This document shows positions 42,158-52,097 of a stretch of 64,000 bases of DNA, piece after piece. Where the stretch lies: assembly GCF_017745275.1 (NCBI RefSeq), contig NZ_JAGHZS010000002.1, forward strand, positions 62,001 to 126,000, in the 5' to 3' direction. This DNA comes from Chitinophaga sp. (GTDB taxonomy: Bacteria > Bacteroidota > Bacteroidia > Chitinophagales > Chitinophagaceae). Each line of letters begins with the position of its first letter. The first letter of the stretch is position 1. Position numbers and translations under genes: made by a program. Below the pieces are notes generated by a model. The model was not told the DNA's origin. It saw nothing but the letters and a program-made list of their open reading frames with translations, and did not search any database.

Positions 42158-43153
42158 ATGGGCATAGTTATTACCAATGATGCCAACCATGTACTGTTGA
42201 AGGAAAGTATGCCGTTTGACTACCGGAAGATCCGGTCCAGGGCCATCGTAGAGGAAACCCAGGAGATGCGGCATGATTTCGGGGCGGCCACGCTCCAGGA
42301 ATATTGTTTTGATGGGATCAGTATGGCCTATTGTGAGGCTGATGTGTTTGAAAACATCCATATTCACGCAGAATTTAAGGAGCCACGGGTAGTGATGATG
42401 TTTATGGAGCAGGGCGAAGTCAGCACTTCCCTGGAGGGAAGGAAGGATTTCCGGTTTTCCAGCCTGGAGCACAACCTGATGTTTAGTCCCAGCTCCAGTG
42501 AGTCGGCGGATGTAAAGAAGCAGCGGGATATCCAGTTTATGGGGTTGAGCTTTATGCCTCACCGTTTTTTAGAACTGGCGGAAGATAATGGACGGGTGCT
42601 GGAGAGCCTGGCCAACGGCGTGGCCGGTAACCGGACTACCACCTTAGCAGAAAAGTTTAATCCCCGGATTACGCCGCGTATGCAGATGGTGATCGAAGAA
42701 GCGCGCCAGTGCCAGTTTCAGGGGGGACTTAAAAAGTTGTTCCTGCAATCGAAGACGATTGAGCTGCTGGCATTGCAGTGTGAGCAGGTGGAAACCACTT
42801 TTTTTTCCAGTAAGCCGGTAGTGACTAAAATTTCCGCATCCGATGTGGAGAAGCTGTATTATGCCAGGGACTTGCTGCTGCAGCATATGCAGCAACCTTT
42901 AAGCCTGGAGCAGTTGTCGCGGAAGGCGGGGTTGAATGAGTTTAAGCTGAAATCCGGGTTTAAAGCGGTTTTTGATAATACCGTATTTGGTTACCTGAGT
43001 GAGCGTCGACTGGAATTGGCGCGGGAGCTCATTTTGAGCAGCAATCAACCATTAGCAGATATTGCCGATGAAACAGGATATTCGTCGCCCCAGCATTTCA
43101 GCAATGCTTTCAGGAAGAAGTTTGGGGTGAGTCCTTCAAAGATAAGAGAATAA
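42158..43153 (+). CDS. AraC family transcriptional regulator
   Basis: 331 residues. The C-terminal AraC domain (about 230-331) has both helix-turn-helix units: LSLEQLSRKAGLNEFKLKSGFKAVF and LADIADETGYSSPQHFSNAFRKKFGVSPSKIRE. The N-terminal 220 residues are an unassigned sensor region with IHAEFKEPRVVMMFMEQGEV, typical of cupin-like input domains. The direct repeats upstream are likely its own sites. It is transcribed divergently from the small HMA-like gene. The inducer is unknown. Confidence 0.92.
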   Translation: MGIVITNDANHVLLKESMPFDYRKIRSRAIVEETQEMRHDFGAATLQEYCFDGISMAYCEADVFENIHIHAEFKEPRVVMMFMEQGEVSTSLEGRKDFRFSSLEHNLMFSPSSSESADVKKQRDIQFMGLSFMPHRFLELAEDNGRVLESLANGVAGNRTTTLAEKFNPRITPRMQMVIEEARQCQFQGGLKKLFLQSKTIELLALQCEQVETTFFSSKPVVTKISASDVEKLYYARDLLLQHMQQPLSLEQLSRKAGLNEFKLKSGFKAVFDNTVFGYLSERRLELARELILSSNQPLADIADETGYSSPQHFSNAFRKKFGVSPSKIRE

Positions 43154-43189
43154 AAAAAACAGGACCAGCTTCCATGGCCGATCCTGTTT
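43151..43189 (-). terminator. Terminator of the NAD(P)-binding protein gene
   Basis: Stem AAACAGGA (43157-43164) with TCCTGTTT (43182-43189), with a run of T residues following on the minus strand (43151-43159). It overlaps the AraC stop region, between convergent genes. Confidence 0.75.
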
Positions 43190-43198
43190 CCTATTATA

Positions 43199-43828
43199 TT
43201 AATAAGCCAGCGTGAAACGTTGCTGGATATGTTTGGGTTGTTCCAGTTCATCTATCAGTGCCACTGCGTAGTCAGCGGTGGAAATCCTGCTTTCTCCTTT
43301 TTCATTAAATACTACCTGGTCTTTTCCAAGGCGGAATTTACCGGTGCGGGTGCCAGGTTCAATCATCATGGCGGGGCTTATCACGGTCCAGTCCAGGTCG
43401 TTGGTGGCTTTTATTACGTGGAAAGCATCGCGGGTGGCGGAAGCGCCTTCCTTCCATGCTGCCGGGAATTCCGGTGTATCCAGTAATTGCACGCCAGGTG
43501 CTATTTCCAGGCTGCCGGCGCCACTTACGGCGATCAGTCTTTTTATGCCTGCTTTTTTGGTTGCATTAATAATGGAATGTATCGCTTTCAGGTAAGTAGC
43601 GGAGTCGTGTGCGCTATAAGAGCTGATAACGGCCTGGTTGCCCGCCAGCAAAGCCGTTAAGGCTGCTTCGTCGGTAACATCTCCTTGTTTAACCGTCAGA
43701 TGCGGGTTTTGCAGGGTTATTTTTTCCGGATTACGCACAATAGCGGTTACTTCATGACCTCTGTTCAATGCTTCGTTTAAAATTGCAGATCCTATGAATC
43801 CGGAAGCTCCGATGATGGCTACTTTCAT
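43199..43828 (-). CDS. NAD(P)-binding Rossmann-fold reductase-like protein
   Basis: 209-residue atypical short-chain family member with the dinucleotide motif MKVAIIGASGFIGSAILNEAL at the N-terminus. LIAVSGAGSLEIAPGVQL and WTVISPAMMIEPGTRTG resemble YwnB/BVR-B-like NAD(P)H-binding proteins, which reduce or sense flavin or quinone compounds. No catalytic triad can be confirmed. It is convergent with the AraC gene. Substrate unknown. Confidence 0.86.
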   Translation of the reverse strand: MKVAIIGASGFIGSAILNEALNRGHEVTAIVRNPEKITLQNPHLTVKQGDVTDEAALTALLAGNQAVISSYSAHDSATYLKAIHSIINATKKAGIKRLIAVSGAGSLEIAPGVQLLDTPEFPAAWKEGASATRDAFHVIKATNDLDWTVISPAMMIEPGTRTGKFRLGKDQVVFNEKGESRISTADYAVALIDELEQPKHIQQRFTLAY

Positions 43829-43998
43829 GTGATTAATTTTTTATGATAATTAGTAATACAGCTTGCTGATGCTGATTGTTTTAATTGTGATAATAATTGT
43901 GACAGTTTTGGAATAAAAAAATACAGACATTTAATCTGTAATAATTTTAATTACAGTACAAAGTTAGGAAAGATCATTAAACCACCAAATTTTTTTGA

Positions 43999-44234
43999 GC
44001 AGAAAGTATAAAGCAGAAGGCAAAAAGCTATTGAAGCGGAGGTCTGTGAACAAGATTAGGCTAATGACGATGATGCTGATTACATTTTTAAGATTAAAAA
44101 GAAGAAGGGAGATCAAAGCGGATATACCTACTTTGATCTCCCTTTCTTTCTTATTTAAAAAATAAAAATCAGTCTAATCTTGTTCACAGACCTCCGCTTC
44201 AATAGCTTTTTGCCTTCTGCCTTATGCTTTCTGC
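43999..44234. repeat. Very long inverted repeat (61-nt arms), AGCTATTGAAGCG family
   Basis: Arms 43999-44059 and 44174-44234 are complementary at 59 of 61 positions. Both contain the core AAAGCTATTGAAGCGGAGG and its complement, flanked by GCAGAAGGC-type words. A 114-nt centre carries its own hairpin. The right arm runs into the last four codons (KQKA) of hppA. The core is shared with the 57411 element. The gap 43829-43998 is otherwise AT-rich. Confidence 0.9.
44101..44150 (-). terminator. Inner hairpin of the repeat, probable hppA terminator
   Basis: Perfect 12-bp stem GGGAGATCAAAG (44107-44118) with CTTTGATCTCCC (44131-44142). On the minus strand TTCTTCTTTTT follows. Confidence 0.75.
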
Positions 44235-46438
44235 TTTACCAGGTAAGCGGTTGCTTTGCTGCTGATGGTTTTAGCTGCAGGCGCCACTTTTTCTGTTTTA
44301 GCAGTAGGTGGTACCGGTGGTTGTTTGGTATGGAACATCTCCGCCAGCGTAGGCGCAATCACCAATGACACAATAGACATCAGTTTGATGAGGATGTTCA
44401 TAGAAGGACCGGAAGTATCTTTAAACGGATCACCTACGGTGTCTCCTGTTACAGAAGCTTTATGTGGCTCAGACTTCTTATAGTAGGTTTCGCCGTTAAT
44501 TTCAACGCCTTTCTCAAAGGACTTTTTAGCGTTATCCCAGGCGCCACCGGCATTGTTCTGGAAGATACCCATTAATACACCGCTCACAGTAGCACCAGCG
44601 AGGAATCCACCCAATACTTCCGGACCAGCCAGGAAGCCTATTAATAACGGGGAAATCAGGGCAATAGCACCTGGCAGTAACATTTCGCGGATAGACGCCT
44701 GTGTGGAAATAGCCACGCATTTATCGTATTCCGGTTTGCCGGTTCCTTCCATGATACCTGGTATTTCGCGGAACTGGCGGCGTACTTCTTCTACCATGGC
44801 CATGGCTGCGCGTCCTACGGCCGCAATAGCGAGGGAGGAGAAGATGAATGGAATCATACCACCAACAAATAAGCCGGCGAGTACGTTGGCTTTATAGATA
44901 TCAATGCCCTGGATACCAGCCACACCCACAAAAGCTGCAAACAATGCCAGCGCGGTTAATGCAGCAGAAGCAATGGCGAAGCCTTTACCGGTAGCGGCGG
45001 TAGTGTTACCTACGGCGTCCAGGATATCTGTTTTTTCTCTTACATCTTTAGGTAATTCGCTCATTTCGGCAATACCACCGGCGTTGTCGGCAATAGGGCC
45101 AAATGCGTCGATGGCTAATTGCATAGCAGTGGTGGCCATCATGCCGGCTGCTGCAATCGCAACACCGTATAAGCCTGCCAGGTGGAAAGAACCGGCAATA
45201 CCTGCTGCCAGTACAAGTATTGGCAGTGTGGTAGACTCCATACCAACAGACAAGCCTCCAATGATATTGGTAGCCGCACCGGTAGCCGATTGACGGATGA
45301 TGGATTTAACCGGGCGTTTGCCCATTGCAGTATAATATTCTGTGATAATACTGATCAGCGTACCTACCGCCAGTCCGACCATAATAGCACCGAATACCTG
45401 TCCACGGGTGAACTCATGGCCACGTAATACCATGGAGCTTTCCGGCAGTATCCAGTTTACCAGGAAGTAAGAAACAACGGCCGTTAAAATAATAGAACCC
45501 CAGTTACCCATGTTCAGCGCTTTCTGTACCACGCCGGTGTTCAGTCCTGCGGAGTCACTGATTCTTACAAAGAAGGTACCGATGATAGAAAAAATGATAC
45601 CTGCGCCGGCAATGATCATAGGCAGCAGAATAGGAGCGATACCGCCAAAGGCATCCTGGGAAACGGTTTCAGAACCCAGTACCATGGTAGCTAATACGGT
45701 AGCCACATAAGAACCGAACAAATCGGCGCCCATACCGGCTACGTCACCCACGTTATCGCCCACGTTATCTGCAATGGTAGCAGGGTTGCGGGGATCATCT
45801 TCGGGGATACCGGCTTCTACTTTACCTACCAGGTCAGCACCCACGTCGGCAGCCTTGGTGTAAATACCACCACCTACACGGGCAAATAATGCAATACTTT
45901 CTGCACCCAATGAAAAACCAGTGAGTACTTCAATGGTTTTGATCATTTCAGGCGTGTTAGCAGCGGCGCCGAAATATGATTTTAGTATAATGAATAAAGA
46001 TCCGAGTCCGAGTACTGCCAGGCCAGCCACGCCCATACCCATTACAGAACCGCCGGTAAAGGACACCTGCAGTGCTTTGGCAAGACTGGTACGTGCTGCG
46101 TGCGCGGTACGTACGTTGGCTTTGGTTGCTATTCTCATACCAATGAAACCGGCTACCGCTGAAAATACAGCGCCTATCACAAAGGCCAGGGCAATAGACC
46201 AGTGGGAATTGTCGTGGGTAGCACCCATGTAACCCAATAGCAGCGCGGCTATAATAACAAAGTAAATCAGGACTTTATATTCAGCTTTAAGAAATGCCAT
46301 AGCGCCTTCAGCAATGTGCTGGGCTATCTCTTTCATCTTGTCGTTGCCAGCATCCTGTCGTGTAACCCAGGCGCTCTTGACGGCCGTAAATAACAAAGCC
46401 AGTAATCCAAAACATGGTACGAGGTAAACTATATTCAT
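44222..46438 (-). CDS. hppA: Membrane-bound ion-translocating pyrophosphatase
   Basis: Couples PPi hydrolysis to H+ or Na+ export with about 16 membrane helices. The substrate motif [18 protein letters not shown], the PPi-binding stretch [18 protein letters not shown] and the C-terminal [17 protein letters not shown] region ([16 protein letters not shown]) are present. The motif [10 protein letters not shown] with Ala, not Lys, marks the K+-dependent subclass. H+ versus Na+ pumping cannot be decided. At 738 residues it is complete. Its last codons lie inside a 61-nt inverted repeat arm. Confidence 0.96.
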   Translation of the reverse strand: MNIVYLVPCFGLLALLFTAVKSAWVTRQDAGNDKMKEIAQHIAEGAMAFLKAEYKVLIYFVIIAALLLGYMGATHDNSHWSIALAFVIGAVFSAVAGFIGMRIATKANVRTAHAARTSLAKALQVSFTGGSVMGMGVAGLAVLGLGSLFIILKSYFGAAANTPEMIKTIEVLTGFSLGAESIALFARVGGGIYTKAADVGADLVGKVEAGIPEDDPRNPATIADNVGDNVGDVAGMGADLFGSYVATVLATMVLGSETVSQDAFGGIAPILLPMIIAGAGIIFSIIGTFFVRISDSAGLNTGVVQKALNMGNWGSIILTAVVSYFLVNWILPESSMVLRGHEFTRGQVFGAIMVGLAVGTLISIITEYYTAMGKRPVKSIIRQSATGAATNIIGGLSVGMESTTLPILVLAAGIAGSFHLAGLYGVAIAAAGMMATTAMQLAIDAFGPIADNAGGIAEMSELPKDVREKTDILDAVGNTTAATGKGFAIASAALTALALFAAFVGVAGIQGIDIYKANVLAGLFVGGMIPFIFSSLAIAAVGRAAMAMVEEVRRQFREIPGIMEGTGKPEYDKCVAISTQASIREMLLPGAIALISPLLIGFLAGPEVLGGFLAGATVSGVLMGIFQNNAGGAWDNAKKSFEKGVEINGETYYKKSEPHKASVTGDTVGDPFKDTSGPSMNILIKLMSIVSLVIAPTLAEMFHTKQPPVPPTAKTEKVAPAAKTISSKATAYLVKQKA

Positions 46439-46620
46439 GTAAGCGAAATTTATTAAAACGTGGTTGACAAAAAGAGTTTAGTAATGAATTAATAATAGGA
46501 TTCCAAAAAAATATTCAAATGAATATAAAACATAAATTAATAATTGTGTAGGTAATAAATAAAATTATTACGCACATGCCCCATGAGTCCATGTTTGGGC
46601 GCAAAAAAAATAACATGCCA

Positions 46621-48138
46621 TCAGATGCCTTCCCGGAATGCCATCCCCAGCCAGTGAATGATATCGGCTGCGGTCATGGCTTCGGGAGAAAGATGTGAAG
46701 CTGCCAGGTCGCCAGCATAGCCATGCAGCCATACGCCCAGCAATACGGTTGCTTTCGGAGAATAGTCCTGCGCCAGCAGGCCGGTTAATATCCCGGTCAA
46801 TACATCTCCACTGCCCCCTGTGGCCATACCGGGATTGCCGGTATTATTAAAGTATACTGCGCCATCCGGACAGGCCATCGCAGTATACCGGCCCTTTAAG
46901 ATAATATAAATCTGCAGTCTTACCGCCTGTTTCGATAATAATTCAAGTCGTGCTACATCATTTGCGCTGGGACCAAACAGGCGTTCAAATTCTTTTGGAT
47001 GCGGGGTGAGTATACTGCCAGCCGGTACCTTTTCTAACAGGAACGGATATACGGAGAGCAGGTTAAGCGCATCCGCATCTATTACCATCGGACGCTGCCA
47101 GCTATTCAGCAATAACTCCAGCGATTTGGCAGTGCCGGTTTGGGTACCGAGGCCGGGACCAATGCCGATGGTTTTATAGGTAGCGGTCTGAATATCGTGG
47201 TGAAAATGGGTGTTGTAGTGCGGATCTTCATCGGTGATACACATTGCACAGGGCTCACTGATCTGCATGATCTGGATACCACTTTGAGGAATGTGACAGG
47301 TGAGCAGTCCTACGCCTGCGCGTAAACAGGCTTTGGCGCTCAATACGGCGGCGCCCATTTTACCATAACTGCCCGCAATAATCAGTGCATGACCATAAGT
47401 GCCTTTGTGGGCAAATGGCTGTCGGGGCCGGTAAATGGTTTGCATGATGTCTTTATCGGACAGGTGATATCGTGCAGGCGTTTTCGTTATATAGTCCGGA
47501 TGCAGTCCAATGGGCAGTATATGTACTTCGCCAGTACAGGCGGCATTTTCAGGTAAGAGGAACGCCAGTTTATAAAATTCGAAACTGAGGGTATGATGTG
47601 CCTGTACAACGGTCGCCCCCGGATGACTTTCATCCGCAATCAGCCCCGAAGGCATGTCTATGGCTACAATGGTATGTTGAGTGTATTGATCATTGATATG
47701 ATGCACCAGGCCGGCTACCCAGCCTTCAATAGGCCGGCTCATGCCGGTACCAAAAATAGCGTCTACTATAACCGCATTCCCGGGAAGGACGGGGAAGTCG
47801 GATACATCTCCTATATTATATATCCCGGCGGGATATTGTTGTTGCAGTAGTTGTAACTGGTGTTGGTGGTCGGCACTGGCTTTGGCGCTACGTTGCACAA
47901 TGCCGGTATGCACCGTGTAGCCATGGTTCAGCAATAAACGGGCGATGACTAATCCATCTCCCCCATTATTTCCTTTTCCGCAAAAAATATAAAAAGGGTG
48001 ACTGGGGGAGAAGTGATCTTCCAGCCATGCGGCGCACTTGCCGGCGGCTCTTTCCATCAGGAGAACACTGCTGATAGGTTCATGAGCGATCGTGAAAGCG
48101 TCGGCCTCCCTGATTTGTGCTGCGGAGAAGATTTTCAT
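46621..48138 (-). CDS. nnr: Bifunctional NAD(P)H-hydrate epimerase / ADP-dependent dehydratase
   Basis: Repairs damaged NADHX and NADPHX. The N-terminal epimerase domain (about 1-215) has FCGKGNNGGDGLVIARLL and IVDAIFGTGMSRPI. The C-terminal dehydratase domain (about 225-505) has HKGTYGHALIIAGSYGKMGAAVL, LTPHPKEFERLFG, and the nucleotide motif GGSGDVLTGILTG. 505 residues matches the fused E. coli YjeF form. The hppA start lies 182 bp downstream. Confidence 0.95.
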   Translation of the reverse strand: MKIFSAAQIREADAFTIAHEPISSVLLMERAAGKCAAWLEDHFSPSHPFYIFCGKGNNGGDGLVIARLLLNHGYTVHTGIVQRSAKASADHQHQLQLLQQQYPAGIYNIGDVSDFPVLPGNAVIVDAIFGTGMSRPIEGWVAGLVHHINDQYTQHTIVAIDMPSGLIADESHPGATVVQAHHTLSFEFYKLAFLLPENAACTGEVHILPIGLHPDYITKTPARYHLSDKDIMQTIYRPRQPFAHKGTYGHALIIAGSYGKMGAAVLSAKACLRAGVGLLTCHIPQSGIQIMQISEPCAMCITDEDPHYNTHFHHDIQTATYKTIGIGPGLGTQTGTAKSLELLLNSWQRPMVIDADALNLLSVYPFLLEKVPAGSILTPHPKEFERLFGPSANDVARLELLSKQAVRLQIYIILKGRYTAMACPDGAVYFNNTGNPGMATGGSGDVLTGILTGLLAQDYSPKATVLLGVWLHGYAGDLAASHLSPEAMTAADIIHWLGMAFREGI

Positions 48139-48181
48139 GCCCGATAGTTGAGCATTAAAAATACTTCAAAATAGGGAACAT

Positions 48182-48215
48182 AAAAAAACGGACCATGCTT
48201 GCCTCATGATCCGTT
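48182..48215 (-). terminator. Terminator of the small barrel gene
   Basis: Stem AACGGACCATG (48187-48197) with CATGATCCGTT (48205-48215), one mismatch; on the minus strand a run of T residues follows (48182-48188). Confidence 0.85.
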
Positions 48216-48238
48216 CGTAGATGAAGTGGTTGCCCGGT

Positions 48239-48772
48239 TTAGAAAGTATACCTGGCAGACACACCGCCAATCTCCTCACCTAAATAGTTGGTTGGTCCAA
48301 CAAACTGTACGTAAGGTTTCAGATCAGCACTGATGTTTAAAGGGAATTTCTTGAAAGTATATTCGATACCAATGATGCCATCCAGACCTGGAGATACGTA
48401 AGCACCGTCTTTAAAGTGTTTATCCTCGTAACGGCTCCAGTCGTAATCCCGACGGTCGTAGAAGCCCAGGTGCGCACCACCACCGGCATACATATTCAGT
48501 TCCGGCATACCGATATTCCAGTTGTATTCATACAAACCGGTGATAGTCACGTTGTTCCTGTGCGAGTGATTGGTAGTCACCAGGCCTTCAATAGCATGAG
48601 GTCCCTGGATAAAATGTCTTACGGTAAAGCCCACTATCCATGGGTTTAAACGTACACCCAGCGCAGTTGTATAGTTAGAAGGGTCGCTGTTGTTGTAGCT
48701 TTTTTTCTTTTGTGCGTTAGCCTGACTTGCAAGGATGGCAATAAGGCTGAAAAGTAACACTACTTTTTTCAT
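48239..48772 (-). CDS. Outer membrane beta-barrel protein, function unknown
   Basis: The signal peptide MKKVVLLFSLIAILASQANAQ is followed by about 155 residues of alternating strands (ALGVRLNPWIVGFTVRHFI, NVTITGLYEYNWNIG, LNMYAGGGAHLGFYDRRDY, GIIGIEYTFKKFPLNISADL) ending with a terminal Phe (SARYTF). This fits an eight-stranded OmpA/OmpW-size barrel. No ligand is suggested. It is monocistronic with its own terminator, upstream of nnr. Confidence 0.82.
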   Translation of the reverse strand: MKKVVLLFSLIAILASQANAQKKKSYNNSDPSNYTTALGVRLNPWIVGFTVRHFIQGPHAIEGLVTTNHSHRNNVTITGLYEYNWNIGMPELNMYAGGGAHLGFYDRRDYDWSRYEDKHFKDGAYVSPGLDGIIGIEYTFKKFPLNISADLKPYVQFVGPTNYLGEEIGGVSARYTF

Positions 48773-48861
48773 AGATGTGTTGTTTGAATTGATTCTGTAA
48801 AATACACGTTAAGAAACGTTGGCTTTTTTCTCTAAAGTATATATGGACGACGAAAATAAAA

Positions 48862-50145
48862 TCACGGTTGCTTTACAATAACAATGCCAACTGGCTTTAA
48901 TAAGCGAAGAAAAATAAATCCGGCGATACCTGCGAGGAGGGAGGCGGCTATCACGGAAATGATGGCAATGATTTGTAGTTCCCGTTCTGCATAGGCCAGA
49001 GAGGAGATAAATATAGACATGGTAAACCCAATACCGGCAATGAGTCCCACGCCGATTAACTGCAACCAGCCTGCTTTTGAGGGTAATGCCGCTAATTTTA
49101 ATTTTACTGCCAGGAAGGAAAGTGTAAAGATACCGAGTGGTTTACCTAATACCAGACCTGCTATCACACCGTAACTGATGTTATTCTGCAGCGCCCCTGA
49201 AATGTCGGAAGGCAGCTGTATGGCGGTATTGGCCAATGCAAAGATGGGCATGATCACAAAGTTTACGGGATCATGTAAGTCATGTACCAGGGCGGCAATC
49301 TTTTCCTGTGGAATGCAAAATGCCAGCAGTACTCCTGCAATTGTGGCGTGTACACCAGAGTTAAAGAGGCAGTACCATAGCACAAGTCCGGGTATATAAT
49401 AGAAGATCAGTCGTTGTACTTTTAAAAAATTCAATAGCAGTGGAATTAAAAATACGCCACCACCAATCAGGAGATATTTTACATCAAGGTGAGGAGTATA
49501 AAAGATGGCAATGGTCAGAATGGCACCGAGATCGTCGATAATTGCCAGGGCCATAAGGAATATTTTTAAGCCGACCGGTACTCTTTTGCCCAGCAGGGAT
49601 AGTATGCCCAGGGAGAAGGCAATATCAGTAGCCATGGGGATGCCCCAGCCATGGGCATAAGGTGTATTGTTATTGAAAATGGAGAAGATCAACGCAGGAA
49701 ACAGCATCCCGCCAACGGCTGCCAGTACCGGCAGAATCGATTTTCGGAGAGAAGATAATTCACCTACGGTGAGTTCCCGTTTTATTTCCATGCCAACCAG
49801 GAAGAAGAACAGCACCATCATACCGTCGTTTATCCATAACAGGTAGGAATTGGGCAGGTGTAGCGCGCGGTATTGATAATGATGTCCGCCGGCAGGGTCA
49901 AAGAGGTTATTCCAGAATCCCACATAATCCGCTTGCATGCTTGAATTGGCCAGCACCATAGAGGCGATGGTGCATACAATGAGTACAATACCTACAGCAC
50001 GACTATCTTTTAAAAACGTGTGAATAGGGGAGAGTAATGTTTTGCGGATGATGTTAATAGAATTCCGGATCACGTTTATCAGTTTTAGTGAGAAGATAGC
50101 AGTGGGCTTAAATGAAACTGGAATTTGTTCCTGTAAAGTATACAT
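48862..50145 (-). CDS. nhaA: Na+/H+ antiporter NhaA
   Basis: Exchanges external H+ for internal Na+. About 11-12 helices are seen, including LLWINDGMMVLFFFLVGMEIKREL (the conserved N-terminal block), the Asp of ATDIAFSLGILSLLG, and the ion-binding Asp pair of ALAIIDDLGAILTIAIFY. GVHATIAGVLLAFCIP and GFTMSIFISSLA follow. The first 35 residues are an amphipathic extension; internal starts are possible. At 427 residues it is slightly longer than E. coli NhaA. It follows the OstA-like gene by 62 nt. Confidence 0.94.
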   Translation of the reverse strand: MYTLQEQIPVSFKPTAIFSLKLINVIRNSINIIRKTLLSPIHTFLKDSRAVGIVLIVCTIASMVLANSSMQADYVGFWNNLFDPAGGHHYQYRALHLPNSYLLWINDGMMVLFFFLVGMEIKRELTVGELSSLRKSILPVLAAVGGMLFPALIFSIFNNNTPYAHGWGIPMATDIAFSLGILSLLGKRVPVGLKIFLMALAIIDDLGAILTIAIFYTPHLDVKYLLIGGGVFLIPLLLNFLKVQRLIFYYIPGLVLWYCLFNSGVHATIAGVLLAFCIPQEKIAALVHDLHDPVNFVIMPIFALANTAIQLPSDISGALQNNISYGVIAGLVLGKPLGIFTLSFLAVKLKLAALPSKAGWLQLIGVGLIAGIGFTMSIFISSLAYAERELQIIAIISVIAASLLAGIAGFIFLRLLKPVGIVIVKQP

Positions 50146-50207
50146 ATCTGGCCATCAGATAGTTTAAGTTACCGGCCCAAATTCCAGTTACGGGATTATC
50201 CCTATGC

Positions 50208-52088
50208 TTATTGCATTAACTCGTACTTACTTTTAGGTTGCCGTTTTTTGTCCCATTTAAAGTTTTCCAGTTGTAGCTGGTCCATTGGGCGTTTGGTAAA
50301 CGGATAGTTGACGCCGTCTACATCTTTAAATAAAGATACTTTGTATACTTCTCCTTTGCGGAAGAAGATATCGATAGACGCGCATTGGGCTTTGTTAACG
50401 CTCATATAGGCGCCGGCGTTATCTTTAATATAATTGATGGTTTCAGCGTTTCCTTCCACGTGCATCCAGTCGAGCGTTTCCTCTTTCACATAGCCGGTAA
50501 TGGTAGTGCCTTTGATCTGGTTATACATTCCTGGTCCTGCTTCGTTGATGATGAAGCCATTATTTTTCAGCAGCATTTTATCTGCTGTCTGGTTTTTGGT
50601 GAACATGAGGATAGTATCTCCACTTAACTGGGTGGAGTTATTAGACCAGATCACGGGATCGCGGTAGAGGCGGAAGGTGGAATCTTTGGAAGAATAAAAC
50701 ACGCTATCAGCCACGGCCTGCAGGGAATCGGAAAACACTCTTACGTTATGGTAGGCCAGGATGTATCGTTCTTCAGTAGTGTCTTTAGGTGCGGTGAGGG
50801 CAACGCTGTCGGCATGATGTTTAATGCCGGGCAGGGAGTCTTTCATCACCACAGCGGGCAGCGGAGCGATCTTTACATTTTTCACCAGGCCGGTATCGAG
50901 TTTCTGCCTGGTTTTAGTGAGGGCGCTATCGGCCATGAACATCATTACGTTGCCGGCTACTGTTTGCTTTTTAGCAATAGAGTCGCCTTTGGTGACGGGT
51001 GAAATGGTAGCAGAAAATTTATCCGGTGGTCGTATGGTTTTGATGCTGTGCAGGTTTTTCGTAGGCCCGTCAGGGATACGTTTGAGTCCTGCCACGGATG
51101 GGATAGAGAGACTGTCGCCCGGCTTGATGACACCTGAAAATAGTGTGTCGGCAGCCATGTACAGGGTATCTTTATTCTTCTCCATGATCAGCAGTGGTTT
51201 CTGGGTAGCGAGGATTGTTTTCTCGCGTTGGTTGGCAATTCCTTTGTTGGCCAGCAGTGACATTTTGCGGGCGGTATCCCGGTACACCATATTGCCGGTG
51301 GCGTAGGCCATACCGGTTATTTTATCCATTTCAATATTATCAGCGGTAATGGTGCTGGTACTATCTTCTATGGTAGGGCGGTTACCGAAATTGCCATAGC
51401 CTTTTTCCGTATCATAGTAACCACTGGTAGCGTACATAGTACTTTTGTCGTTACTGTTGATGGTGGTAGGTGCTATGATGTTGGCGATTTTGGTGCCGGT
51501 ATTATACATTAGTTCGCTGGTGCTGAGGGTATATTCCGGATCTACCAGTAGTACATTGCGGATGAAGTGCATGTCTTTAGGTTCCGTGTAATAATATCCT
51601 TCATCGCTGGTGAGTACACTTTTACCGTTTACCAGCCGGCCGCCTTTTGTATAGGAGCCGATTTTTGCGTTCATATCATACTGTAATTCGGGACCGGTGA
51701 TGGTTACTTTACCATCTGTTAGTTTGGCGTTATCCTGTAACAGGGCGATGCGGGTATTGGCATCGTAGTTCAGGTAATTACCGTAGATATGTACACTGTC
51801 GGCCTGGTTAATATGAATATTTCCGTAGGCGTCTATGACGTTGGTTTTATTGTTTTTGATGGCGCTGTCGCAGTTAAACAGGGTGGATCCCTGTCTGAAT
51901 TGGGCGCTGCCAACGAAGCGGGTCATGCTCACAGAATCGCGTTCATACATGATGAGGGTATCCGCATGAATGATTTCAATAACAGACCCGGTTTTCGGAG
52001 CTGGTTTAGCCGGAAACTGGGCGCTGGCCGTGAATGCCAGCAGGCATGTCACGGCCAGAAAAATCCCTGATTTTATGTATCGATGCAT
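50208..52088 (-). CDS. OstA-like (LptA-type) LPS transport protein
   Basis: The signal peptide MHRYIKSGIFLAVTCLLAFTASAQ is followed by repeated OstA/LptA jelly-roll units: HADTLIMYERDSVSMTRFVGSAQF, DAYGNIHINQADSVHIYGNYLNY, TADNIEMDKITGMAYATGN. At 626 residues it is far longer than LptA, as in Bacteroidota versions, so it may span the periplasm toward LptD. It lies 9 nt after the MlaD-like gene, in the envelope block with the amidase and lptD. Confidence 0.9.
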   Translation of the reverse strand: MHRYIKSGIFLAVTCLLAFTASAQFPAKPAPKTGSVIEIIHADTLIMYERDSVSMTRFVGSAQFRQGSTLFNCDSAIKNNKTNVIDAYGNIHINQADSVHIYGNYLNYDANTRIALLQDNAKLTDGKVTITGPELQYDMNAKIGSYTKGGRLVNGKSVLTSDEGYYYTEPKDMHFIRNVLLVDPEYTLSTSELMYNTGTKIANIIAPTTINSNDKSTMYATSGYYDTEKGYGNFGNRPTIEDSTSTITADNIEMDKITGMAYATGNMVYRDTARKMSLLANKGIANQREKTILATQKPLLIMEKNKDTLYMAADTLFSGVIKPGDSLSIPSVAGLKRIPDGPTKNLHSIKTIRPPDKFSATISPVTKGDSIAKKQTVAGNVMMFMADSALTKTRQKLDTGLVKNVKIAPLPAVVMKDSLPGIKHHADSVALTAPKDTTEERYILAYHNVRVFSDSLQAVADSVFYSSKDSTFRLYRDPVIWSNNSTQLSGDTILMFTKNQTADKMLLKNNGFIINEAGPGMYNQIKGTTITGYVKEETLDWMHVEGNAETINYIKDNAGAYMSVNKAQCASIDIFFRKGEVYKVSLFKDVDGVNYPFTKRPMDQLQLENFKWDKKRQPKSKYELMQ

Positions 52089-52097
52089 TGATTCTTA

